Source: Muribaculaceae bacterium (GTDB taxonomy: Bacteria; Bacteroidota; Bacteroidia; Bacteroidales; Muribaculaceae). From it: a stretch of DNA of 64,000 nucleotides. Position numbers and translations under genes: made by a program. Within the stretch, counting starts at the first letter, position 1. Every line of letters starts with the position of its first letter. The stretch is taken from positions 140,036 through 204,035 of the forward strand of contig JAFYYI010000065.1 of the NCBI GenBank assembly GCA_017557665.1, in the 5' to 3' direction. This document shows positions 33,015 to 40,273 of this stretch, one piece after another. The notes under the pieces are model-generated. The model made no database searches, was not told the origin of the DNA, and saw only the letters and a list, made by a program, of their open reading frames with translations.

Positions 33015-34517
33015 TTATCTGGCCACAACAAAATGTACTGTCTCAGGTTTGGAATTGGGATAGGTGTCGCGCATGGTCACCTCGTGCTTGTCAAAATCAA
33101 AAACCAGGGTCGTTCCGCTAATCCAGTTGACATAGTGAATCCGCACCTCGAGCGTCGAGGACGATGTCCAGGCATAAGCCGCTGCCGCCACGAAGTCGTC
33201 CTTGAGGTCGCGCATCATGTTGATGGCGTTGATGCTATAGACTGGATAGCCGTTCATCGGGGTATAGCGCCACTCACCGTAACCCAAGTCAAACATATCT
33301 TTCTTGCCGCTCACATTGTCAATTCGCACCAATTCGTTGCCTGGAATCGACAAATATTGAAAACCGTGCCTGTTGGAATCAATCTTCAGGATTGGTCCCG
33401 CATGAGCCGATTTTTTCTTGCCTTTTGGCAACTGCAACATCGCCCTAGCACACAACTTGTCCAACTTGGCCTGCAATTTCTTCTCGGGCTTTAATGGCTC
33501 ATTATTGATGCCAGGCATCAACTGGTTCCAGATGCAGGCCAACTCCTCGTGTCCGTATAGTTTCATGCCCAAGATAACCACGACGAGGTCGGCATCGGGC
33601 ACGACAACGGTATATTGGCCCATCGCGCCGTCGGCACGATAGGAGCCGGGCCATTTGCTCTGCCACACCTGGTAGCCGTAGCCCTGGTTACCGTCAGTAG
33701 CGGGTACCGTTACCTTGGCACCACCGTCAATGAGGCGCGAGCAGGCGGCTTTCACATAGTCGGCACTGACCAATTGCTCACCGTTCCACTTGCCCTCGTT
33801 CAAGAGCAGCAGACCCAGTTTGGCCATCGTCTCGGCCTGGACGCGCATGCCCCAGCCGCCTGTGTTGATACCGTCAGGGCTGGTTTCCCAGTCGGCAACG
33901 GTGATGTGCATGGGCTCGAAGAGTTTCTTCTGCAAGTACTCCAACATCGTATGCCCCGTTACGCGCTGCACGATGGCGCTGAGCATGAAGGTGCACATCG
34001 AGTCATACTGGAACAGGCTACCGGGCTTGTCATCGACAGACTTTGCTAACCAGTCCTTGACCCAATCCATGCTGTTGTTGCGCATCGTCCAATCGGGTTT
34101 CACGCCCGAAGCCATCATCAGCAGGTCGCGCACGGTCATGGCCGCCATGTTGTCGCTGACGCGGTTGGTGCGCTTGTCGGGAAAGAAGGTCATCACCCTG
34201 TCATCCAGTCTCAACAGGTTCTCGTCGATGGCACAGCCCACGGCCAGCGAAGTGAACGTCTTGCTCGCCGAGTAGAGCGTGTGGCTATCCTCGGCACGGA
34301 ATGGCGTCGGATGCAGTTCGGCCACCACCTTGCCATGGCGCACGATCATCACGTGGTGAATGTCACACTCGGGCAGCGCTATCAGCGAGTCCATCATGTT
34401 GATGACCGCCTGGGTGCTGATGCCCTCGGCAGCAGGCGTGCTGCGGGGCAGATCACCCACCTGTGCCGCCAGCAGCAGCGGCAATAAAGCCAATAATATA
34501 AGAATTTGCCGTTTCAT
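33015..34517 (-). CDS. Class-C beta-lactamase-like serine hydrolase, secreted (paralogue)
   Basis: Exported hydrolase of 500 residues, paralogous to the next gene. The leader ends about 'LPLLLAAQ'; then 'DLPRSTPAAEGISTQAV', an N-terminal segment shared with the paralogue, 'LYSASKTFTSLAVGC' with Ser-x-x-Lys, 'FQYDSMCTFMLSAIVQRVTG' (Tyr-Asp-Ser again) and 'WPGSYRADGAMGQYTVVVPD' at the third motif. The C-terminal domain is beta-rich. Both copies keep Tyr-Asp-Ser-Met-Cys-Thr, so this is a feature of the subgroup, not decay. With NamZ, a symporter and a WYL regulator on the same strand, a role in trimming peptidoglycan peptides or amides is likely. It ends with a WYL-side heptad array upstream. 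Confidence 0.8.
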   Translation of the reverse strand: MKRQILILLALLPLLLAAQVGDLPRSTPAAEGISTQAVINMMDSLIALPECDIHHVMIVRHGKVVAELHPTPFRAEDSHTLYSASKTFTSLAVGCAIDENLLRLDDRVMTFFPDKRTNRVSDNMAAMTVRDLLMMASGVKPDWTMRNNSMDWVKDWLAKSVDDKPGSLFQYDSMCTFMLSAIVQRVTGHTMLEYLQKKLFEPMHITVADWETSPDGINTGGWGMRVQAETMAKLGLLLLNEGKWNGEQLVSADYVKAACSRLIDGGAKVTVPATDGNQGYGYQVWQSKWPGSYRADGAMGQYTVVVPDADLVVVILGMKLYGHEELACIWNQLMPGINNEPLKPEKKLQAKLDKLCARAMLQLPKGKKKSAHAGPILKIDSNRHGFQYLSIPGNELVRIDNVSGKKDMFDLGYGEWRYTPMNGYPVYSINAINMMRDLKDDFVAAAAYAWTSSSTLEVRIHYVNWISGTTLVFDFDKHEVTMRDTYPNSKPETVHFVVAR

Positions 34518-34553
34518 GTTTTCAACAATAATTGATACTCAGAAAAAAACTCT

Positions 34554-34574
34554 CTAATTACTAATCCCTAATCA
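34554..34574. repeat. CTAA heptad repeats containing the WYL-gene stop
   Basis: CTAATTA, CTAATCC, CTAATCA follow with a 7-base period. The minus-strand stop TGA of the WYL gene (34572-34574) is the end of the last unit. Confidence 0.65.
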
Positions 34575-35468
34575 AACGTAGTTCTTGAGTGCCTCTTCCA
34601 GTTCGGTGCGGATAAGGGCTTTCAGTTCCGCGGGCTCCAGAACCTCGATGCTGGCGCCATGTGACATGAGTTCCTCCTTCAGGTCATAGGTGATACGCAT
34701 CTTGTAGGTGAACAGTGAGTAGTGGTCATGTACCTCCTCCTGCTGCGAACTGTGCAACGGCAGCGCGCGGAAATACTTGGCTTGGGTCGGCTCAACGCGC
34801 AGCACAATGCGTTTGGGCCGGTTTTGGTTAGTGATGATGCCGAAGCAGTCCTTGAAGAATTCCGACGGATTGACGTCCTCGGGCATGGTAAAAACGTCGG
34901 GCAGCATATTCAAGGAACTCATGCGGTCAAGCGAATAGGTCTTGATCTGCTTGTCCTTGATATTGTAGCCGATGACATACCACAACTGCTTGAAAATCTT
35001 GATAAAGTATGGTTCAAGCATGATGTCATGGGTGGGACGGGAGCGAGTGTAACTCTTGTAGGAGAAACTGATGCGGTGGTTTTGCTTCAGGGCATCGATG
35101 ATTACAGGCAAGTGCTGACGGGCCGATGGCACGTTCTCGAGCATGATGCGCCCACTGATGTCATGAGCACTACTCAACATGCCGCTCATCGACACCGAGT
35201 CCACCAGCCACGACTGCAGGCGAGCCTTGTCCTCACCGCCCGGATTGTCTATATAATATTCAAACGTGGACTTGTCACACTGGATGTTGATGTCGAACAT
35301 CTCCTCCACCCCGTCACGGTAATGAAAGAACGTGCGGCGTGCAAGAGGCTTGCCTTCGCTGATGTCGCTACGCAGCCAAGCCTCGCTGAGGTCCTTGAGC
35401 GTGATGCGTCCGTAGCGGTTGATGGTATCCACCAGCCACACATATCGAGTAACCAGGTTGCGGGCCAT
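34572..35468 (-). CDS. WYL-domain transcriptional regulator
   Basis: Regulator of 298 residues. The N-terminal third carries a winged-helix-like part ('TINRYGRITLKDLSEAWLRS') and 'LARRTFFHYRDGVEEMFDI'. The central WYL domain is seen in 'FSYKSYTRSRPTHDIMLEPY' and 'QLWYVIGYNIKDKQIKTYSLDRM', with a C-terminal WCX-like extension ('RIVLRVEPTQAKYFRALP'). WYL proteins sense small ligands or nucleic acid and control nearby genes. Position between the symporter and the serine hydrolases suggests it controls the peptidoglycan-salvage block. No RNA or defence genes are near that would suggest another role. Confidence 0.82.
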   Translation of the reverse strand: MARNLVTRYVWLVDTINRYGRITLKDLSEAWLRSDISEGKPLARRTFFHYRDGVEEMFDINIQCDKSTFEYYIDNPGGEDKARLQSWLVDSVSMSGMLSSAHDISGRIMLENVPSARQHLPVIIDALKQNHRISFSYKSYTRSRPTHDIMLEPYFIKIFKQLWYVIGYNIKDKQIKTYSLDRMSSLNMLPDVFTMPEDVNPSEFFKDCFGIITNQNRPKRIVLRVEPTQAKYFRALPLHSSQQEEVHDHYSLFTYKMRITYDLKEELMSHGASIEVLEPAELKALIRTELEEALKNYV

Positions 35469-35479
35469 TGTTCTTGAAT

Positions 35480-35549
35480 GAATTAGGAATTAGGAATGAG
35501 GAATTAGAAATTAGGAATGGATTCTAACAACTAATCGCTAAAAACTAAT
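35480..35549. repeat. Two-part heptad array between symporter and WYL genes
   Basis: From 35480 the units are GAATTAG, GAATTAG, GAATGAG, GAATTAG, AAATTAG, then from 35524 CTAA recurs at 35524, 35531, 35538 and 35545, all in 7-base steps. The minus-strand stop TAG of the symporter gene (35545-35547) is the last unit. The two-part order matches that at 31304-31437. Confidence 0.8.
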
Positions 35550-36990
35550 CCTTCTTGATGAGCAGAGCCAGGCCAATCATGGTCAGGACTGCATTCAGCA
35601 GGAGCAACTCAAAGCCCAAGGTGTAGTCATACTGGTTCTTTAACCACATCTGGATGAAGAAACTGATGACGGGGGCTGCGATACACACAATGGGCACCAG
35701 ACGGTCACGCACAGGCTTCTTGCACATCATGCCGAAGGCAAACAGACCCAGGATAGGACCATAGGTGTAGCTGGCGAGTTTATAAACCAATTCGATAGCA
35801 CTGTCGTTGTTCAGCGCATAGAAGACCAAAATAATTAATCCCATCACGATGGCCATGCCGATGTGCACCATGCGGCGAATCTTGGCCAAGCGGGCCTCAT
35901 TTTTCTTTTTGTCGCTCTCGAGGATGTCAACAGTGAATGAGGTCGTCAACGCCGTCAGCGCCGAACCGGCAGCCGAATAACCGGCAGCAATCAATCCGAG
36001 CACGAACAGGATGAGCATGATGACAGGCATCGAACTGTCCTGAGCCACCATACCAAAGAGGGCATCGTTCTTCTCGGGCATCTCGATACCGGCATGCTTG
36101 GTGTACATCACCAGCAGGGTACCCAGCACGAGGAACAAACCTACCACAAAAATCTGGGTGATACCACTCACGATAAGTCCCTTCTTGGACTCGGCGACGT
36201 TCTTGCTGGCAAGCGTGCGCTGCATCAAGTCCTGATCGAGACCCGTGGTGGCGATGACCATGAAGATACCGGCGACGAACTGCTTCCAGAAGTAAGTGCC
36301 CGCCTTGGGATCGTCAAAGAAGAAGATGCGTGACGATTCATCGGCAGCAATGGCTTTGACCATATCACCAGCGCCGTAGCCCAAGGCACGAGCGATGAAG
36401 ACGATGCACAGCACCACCGACAGGATAAGACAGAAACTCTTTAACGTGTCGGTCCAGATGACGGTCTTCACTCCGCCCTGCAAGGTGTAAAGGAAGATGA
36501 GGGCAATGGTGACAATAACGTTGAAGACAAAGGGGATGCCCAGTGGTTCGAACACCAGCATCTGCAAGGTGACACAGACCACGAGGAAACGCACGGCAGC
36601 GCCCAACATCTTGCTGATGAAGAAGAACCAGGCTCCGCTCTTATGGGTGCTGGCACCGAAACGTTGCTCCAGGTAACCGTAGATCGATACCAAGTTGCGC
36701 TTATAGAACAAGGGCAACAGCACATAAGCAATGACAAAGTAACCCACGGCAAAGCCGAGCACCATCTGCATGTAGCTGTAGCTTGAGCCGACCACATAGC
36801 CAGGCACTGAAATGAAGGTCACACCCGAAATGGGTGCACCCAGCATGGCGATAGCAACAATGAACCAAGGGGCTTGACGACCACCGCTCAAGGCGGTGGC
36901 GGTGTCGCTCTTGCGCGACGCTGCCCACGAAATGATAAACAGGAGGATAAAATAGCCAACTATCGTGGCAAGAACAATCCAGGGAGTCAT
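35545..36990 (-). CDS. Sodium:solute symporter family transporter
   Basis: Inner-membrane transporter of 481 residues with about 13 hydrophobic segments. SSS marks are 'WFIVAIAMLGAPISGVTFISVPGYV' near residue 45 (first sodium-site helix), 'YGYLEQRFGAS', 'AGIFMVIATTGLDQDLMQRT' and 'LGLIAAGYSAAGSALTALTTSF' with the Ser/Thr pair of the Na2 site. It is sodium-driven. In Tannerella and relatives a membrane transporter in the MurNAc locus imports N-acetylmuramic acid; here the gene is next to NamZ, which releases MurNAc, so MurNAc or a related sugar is the probable cargo, by inference. Confidence 0.85.
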   Translation of the reverse strand: MTPWIVLATIVGYFILLFIISWAASRKSDTATALSGGRQAPWFIVAIAMLGAPISGVTFISVPGYVVGSSYSYMQMVLGFAVGYFVIAYVLLPLFYKRNLVSIYGYLEQRFGASTHKSGAWFFFISKMLGAAVRFLVVCVTLQMLVFEPLGIPFVFNVIVTIALIFLYTLQGGVKTVIWTDTLKSFCLILSVVLCIVFIARALGYGAGDMVKAIAADESSRIFFFDDPKAGTYFWKQFVAGIFMVIATTGLDQDLMQRTLASKNVAESKKGLIVSGITQIFVVGLFLVLGTLLVMYTKHAGIEMPEKNDALFGMVAQDSSMPVIMLILFVLGLIAAGYSAAGSALTALTTSFTVDILESDKKKNEARLAKIRRMVHIGMAIVMGLIILVFYALNNDSAIELVYKLASYTYGPILGLFAFGMMCKKPVRDRLVPIVCIAAPVISFFIQMWLKNQYDYTLGFELLLLNAVLTMIGLALLIKKD

Positions 36991-36994
36991 ATCT

Positions 36995-37036
36995 TTTAGT
37001 TAATAGTTAATAGTTAACAGTGAATAGTTAATAGTT
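36995..37036. repeat. AATAGTT heptad repeats between symporter and NamZ genes
   Basis: TTTAGTT, AATAGTT, AATAGTT, AACAGTG, AATAGTT, AATAGTT follow in 7-base steps from 36995, ending nine bases before the NamZ stop (37046). Confidence 0.75.
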
Positions 37037-37045
37037 GATGGGAAG

Positions 37046-38317
37046 TTATTCGGCGTAGAGGAGGTAGGGTTTGCGCTGTGCCTTGAAGAGTTCGACGTCG
37101 GCTTGCCAAGTGGCCTTGATTTCTTCGGCGCTCTTGCCGTCAGCAATCATCTGGCGAACACTGGTGGTACCCATCAGCAGGTCAAAGAAGTTGCTCTTCA
37201 AGTAGAACTGCTTGCCGTTCTTGGTGAGGTTGCGGTAGGCATCGATGACATATTCGAGATTGATGCCCTTGGCAATCACCTCCTCGGCATCCAGGTTGTG
37301 CAGGTCCACACCATGACACAGCTTGTCCATTTGGGGAGGTGTCTTGGCTCCGAAACGACTCTTGGGCGTGAACTCAAACGTGTAGCCCGTCATGTCGGGG
37401 TGACCATAGACCTGGAACGGCCAATCAGTGCCACGGCCCAGGCTCACCGTCGTACCCTCGAAATAGCACATCGAGGGATAGAGGTAAATGGAGAGCATAT
37501 TGGGCAGGTTGGGGCTTGGGGCGATAGGTAAAGCGTAACGCGTCTGGTGAGTGTAATTCTCGCAGGGGATGACCGTGAGGTCACACTTCTTGCCGTTCTT
37601 GAGCCAGCCCTCGCCGTTGGCCATTTGAGCCAGTTCACCCAGCGTCATGCCGTGCACGGTGGGGATAGGCAAGCGTCCCACTCCCGACTTGAGCGACATA
37701 TCCAGGATGGGTCCGTCAACATACATGCCGTTGGGATTAGGACGATCCAGCACCATGAACTGCTTGTCGTAGGTCACCGCAGCATCCATCAGGTTGATCA
37801 TCGTCACATAATAGGTGTAGAACCTCAGACCCACATCTTGGATGTCGGTCACAATGATATCGATACTGTCCATCACCTGCTTGCTGGGCATCGGTGACTG
37901 GCCGTCATAGAGCGAGGCGATAGGGATTCCCGTTTTCTCGTCCACGCCGCTTGAGACGTGCTCACCGGCATCAGCTTTGCCGCGGAAGCCGTGTTCAGGC
38001 GAGAATATCGTCACCACGTTCACGCCATTTTCCAGCATCAAGTCCAGGGTGTGCTTGTCGCCCACCATGCCCGTCTGATTGCTCAACAACGCTACACGCT
38101 TGCCTTTAAGCAGAGGCACATACTCGCCCGTTCGTGCCGCCCCCATCACGACGTCGCCGCTGACATGTGTGGCTTGCTCTGTCGTCTGTGTCTCAACCGT
38201 CTTGCCGGCCTCTACAATCTTGTCGGTAGTTGTAGTGCATGCCTTGAGCGTGGTCATCGATGTGAGCGAGAACCATGCCATCAACAGCAATAAATAAGTC
38301 TTGGTCATACTTTTCAT
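37046..38317 (-). CDS. namZ: DUF1343 / GH171 exo-beta-N-acetylmuramidase (NamZ-like), secreted
   Basis: Exported glycosidase of about 423 residues. The leader is followed by a low-complexity Thr-rich linker and then the NamZ core: 'GKRVALLSNQTGMVGDKHTL', 'IFSPEHGFRGKADAGEHV', 'DIIVTDIQDVGLRFYTYY', 'FMVLDRPNPNGMYVDGPI', 'RLPIPTVHGMTLGELAQM' and 'PSPNLPNMLSIYLYPSMC'. NamZ of Bacillus subtilis removes terminal MurNAc from non-reducing ends of peptidoglycan chains. All family landmarks are here. A promoter at 38345 rules out starts above about 38335; ATG 38317 is used. It begins the salvage block with the symporter just downstream. Confidence 0.87.
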   Translation of the reverse strand: MKSMTKTYLLLLMAWFSLTSMTTLKACTTTTDKIVEAGKTVETQTTEQATHVSGDVVMGAARTGEYVPLLKGKRVALLSNQTGMVGDKHTLDLMLENGVNVVTIFSPEHGFRGKADAGEHVSSGVDEKTGIPIASLYDGQSPMPSKQVMDSIDIIVTDIQDVGLRFYTYYVTMINLMDAAVTYDKQFMVLDRPNPNGMYVDGPILDMSLKSGVGRLPIPTVHGMTLGELAQMANGEGWLKNGKKCDLTVIPCENYTHQTRYALPIAPSPNLPNMLSIYLYPSMCYFEGTTVSLGRGTDWPFQVYGHPDMTGYTFEFTPKSRFGAKTPPQMDKLCHGVDLHNLDAEEVIAKGINLEYVIDAYRNLTKNGKQFYLKSNFFDLLMGTTSVRQMIADGKSAEEIKATWQADVELFKAQRKPYLLYAE

Positions 38318-38344
38318 TTTGGTAGTTCTATTGTTATTACCCTG

Positions 38345-38374
38345 CAAAAATAACTAATAACTTTGAAACCCCAA
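38345..38374 (-). promoter_or_regulatory. Promoter for the NamZ operon
   Basis: TTG (38372-38374), a 19-base spacer and TATTTTTG (38345-38352) on the minus strand, just before the NamZ start. Apart from this and the hairpin at 38434, the gap to 38539 holds nothing I can name. Confidence 0.7.
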
Positions 38375-38433
38375 CACCATCTCCCGATAATTTTGCCAAA
38401 AACTGGCACAGGCCTTACTACACGCATGAAAAA

Positions 38434-38456
38434 CTCATCCAATCATGATTGATGAG
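38434..38456 (-). terminator. Hairpin after the DUF6056 array
   Basis: CTCATC-CAATC pairs with GATTG-ATGAG around a short loop with one bulge, about 85 bases after the stop of the DUF6056 gene at 38540. No strong T-run is seen, so the terminator reading is modest. Confidence 0.4.
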
Positions 38457-38539
38457 GCTACTTTATTGCTCAAACAGAAAAAGTGAAAATGCACCTGCCT
38501 GCGACTATTTCGGCCATGACAAGGCTAGAGATTGCAGAC

Positions 38540-40249
38540 CTATTTGTTAACCTCCAGTTGCAGGGTCGCCATAACAGGGTCGTAAGAGATGTCAAGAGGG
38601 AAGGCGATGGCCTGAATATCGGATTGAGGACATGCGCAGACGATGTAATTTTTCCCTTGATATTGTATCGGATAGAAGCCCTCCGGCACATAGTCGATGT
38701 TGATACCTTGTTCCCTCCTGCGTTGTTGTTCTTCAGGAGACAGTGATTCATCAAGCGCCGTCGGCAGGTAACGTGCCGTCTGGAACGTGGCAGGCAATGT
38801 ATCGGTCTTCAGTTCCACCACCATATAATCCTGGTCAGGGAACACGAGAGCCTTACCCAACACATCGGGGCGGTCGGTCGTTGTGGGTACTACCCTGGCG
38901 CCAGCAAGCAATCGCCCGGAGTGATAGCGAGCATATATCGAGTCATTGACAAACTGCACGTTGTCCTTGCCATAGTAGGCACGGTAGATGATTTCATGGG
39001 CAAAGAAATCGGTGGAACGGTAATTCATCAGTTTGATGAAACGGCTATACTCGGTGTATTGGCGCTCTTGCAGTATCGCCTGACCCGGTGAGGCGAGAAT
39101 CTCGTTCACCACCTGGTCATCAAAAGCCTTGTAAGCACTCAATCGTGACACACCACGCCCGAAGGTGAAAGCCGCTAATGCCAACGACAGACCGAGAACA
39201 GCCACGCGAAGCCACCTCCACCGCGACATCGGCCACTCAAGCCCCATCGCAACGATAATCAGCGCCACTGTCGCCCAAGGGGCGTAAACACGCTCATGCA
39301 ACATGCCCAAAGCGAGCAGCACCAATGTGAGACACAGGAAGACGTAAGTCCATACACACTGCCTGACGGCACGACCCCGTTTCATTATCAGTGCGATGAC
39401 ACCCACGGCAATAGCCGCCACGGGAACATAGAAGCGCCATGCTTTCTCGTGGAAAATGAACAGGCGACTCTTTATCAATTCCCCAACCGGCATATCAACC
39501 ACAATTCCTCCTACAGCAGCCCGATTCCATGCTGCTGGCGAAGCGACGATGAGCAAGACTCCAAGCAGATAACCCACCAAGCCTACCATTGCCCAACGGT
39601 CCAACCGACTGCGGTTGAAGGCATAGTACAACACCAATCCGGCCAGGAAACCAAATGAGGTCGCCTCGTTAAAGCCACCGGCCACAATGGCGCCCAACAA
39701 GAGCAACACTCCACTGCCCCACCCTAATGGCGTTCCTTGACGACGCACAAGCACATACACCAACAATAATGAGAGCGTCACAGCCCACATGTAGTTGGCA
39801 CTGCCGGCCATCCACAGCATTGTCTCGCCCGGCACCGGATAGCAGGTACCTACCACAGCCAGGAACAAGGACAGGGCAGTGATCGAGCGGCGTCCTGTGC
39901 TCAACAGGCTCACCAAATGCGCCAGCAGGCCGAATATCAACGTGTTGAACACGTTGAAGGCCCCTTTTCCCAGCAAGCCGGCAAAGAGGGTAGGAACAAG
40001 GTCGGACAAGCGGCCGTTGGTGTTCGTGAAATGGTTGCAATAGGACTTCACCGCATCGGCAAAGGTCTGGACGGGAGTCCACACGCCATCGATAAGCGTG
40101 AAAGCCAGGTCGTCCTCCTTGTAGGTAGTCAGCACATTCATCACCAGAAAGACGCCACACGCCACGATGAGGAGCGTCCAATAGGCAACATCGTGCCAAC
40201 GGTGGCTCGCCAAGATGGAGAATACGGGATGTGATTCGCGCTCTGTCAT
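38540..40249 (-). CDS. DUF6056 polytopic membrane protein, candidate GT-C glycosyltransferase
   Basis: Inner-membrane protein of 569 residues with about ten hydrophobic segments to about residue 370, then a soluble domain of about 180 residues. Shared with three paralogues: 'RWHDVAYW' before segment 1, 'TTYKEDDLAF' (Glu45-Asp46-Asp47) in the first outer loop, 'FNVFNTLIFGLLAHLVSLL', 'PVPGETMLWMAGSANYMWAV', 'NEATSFG', 'SPAAWNRA', and in the tail 'KDNVQFVNDSIYARYHSGRL'. An acidic motif in the first outer loop is where GT-C transferases keep their catalytic acid. This suggests transfer of a lipid-linked sugar outside the membrane; no one has shown it. Third of three tandem copies. Confidence 0.72.
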   Translation of the reverse strand: MTERESHPVFSILASHRWHDVAYWTLLIVACGVFLVMNVLTTYKEDDLAFTLIDGVWTPVQTFADAVKSYCNHFTNTNGRLSDLVPTLFAGLLGKGAFNVFNTLIFGLLAHLVSLLSTGRRSITALSLFLAVVGTCYPVPGETMLWMAGSANYMWAVTLSLLLVYVLVRRQGTPLGWGSGVLLLLGAIVAGGFNEATSFGFLAGLVLYYAFNRSRLDRWAMVGLVGYLLGVLLIVASPAAWNRAAVGGIVVDMPVGELIKSRLFIFHEKAWRFYVPVAAIAVGVIALIMKRGRAVRQCVWTYVFLCLTLVLLALGMLHERVYAPWATVALIIVAMGLEWPMSRWRWLRVAVLGLSLALAAFTFGRGVSRLSAYKAFDDQVVNEILASPGQAILQERQYTEYSRFIKLMNYRSTDFFAHEIIYRAYYGKDNVQFVNDSIYARYHSGRLLAGARVVPTTTDRPDVLGKALVFPDQDYMVVELKTDTLPATFQTARYLPTALDESLSPEEQQRRREQGINIDYVPEGFYPIQYQGKNYIVCACPQSDIQAIAFPLDISYDPVMATLQLEVNK

Positions 40250-40273
40250 AATCTGAATGATGAATCCGGTTGC

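Noticed and set aside
31420..34517. Serine hydrolase pair considered as true class C beta-lactamases
   Set aside because: The Tyr-x-Asn and Lys-Thr-Gly motifs are not intact, and the genes sit with cell-wall salvage functions; antibiotic resistance is not supported.
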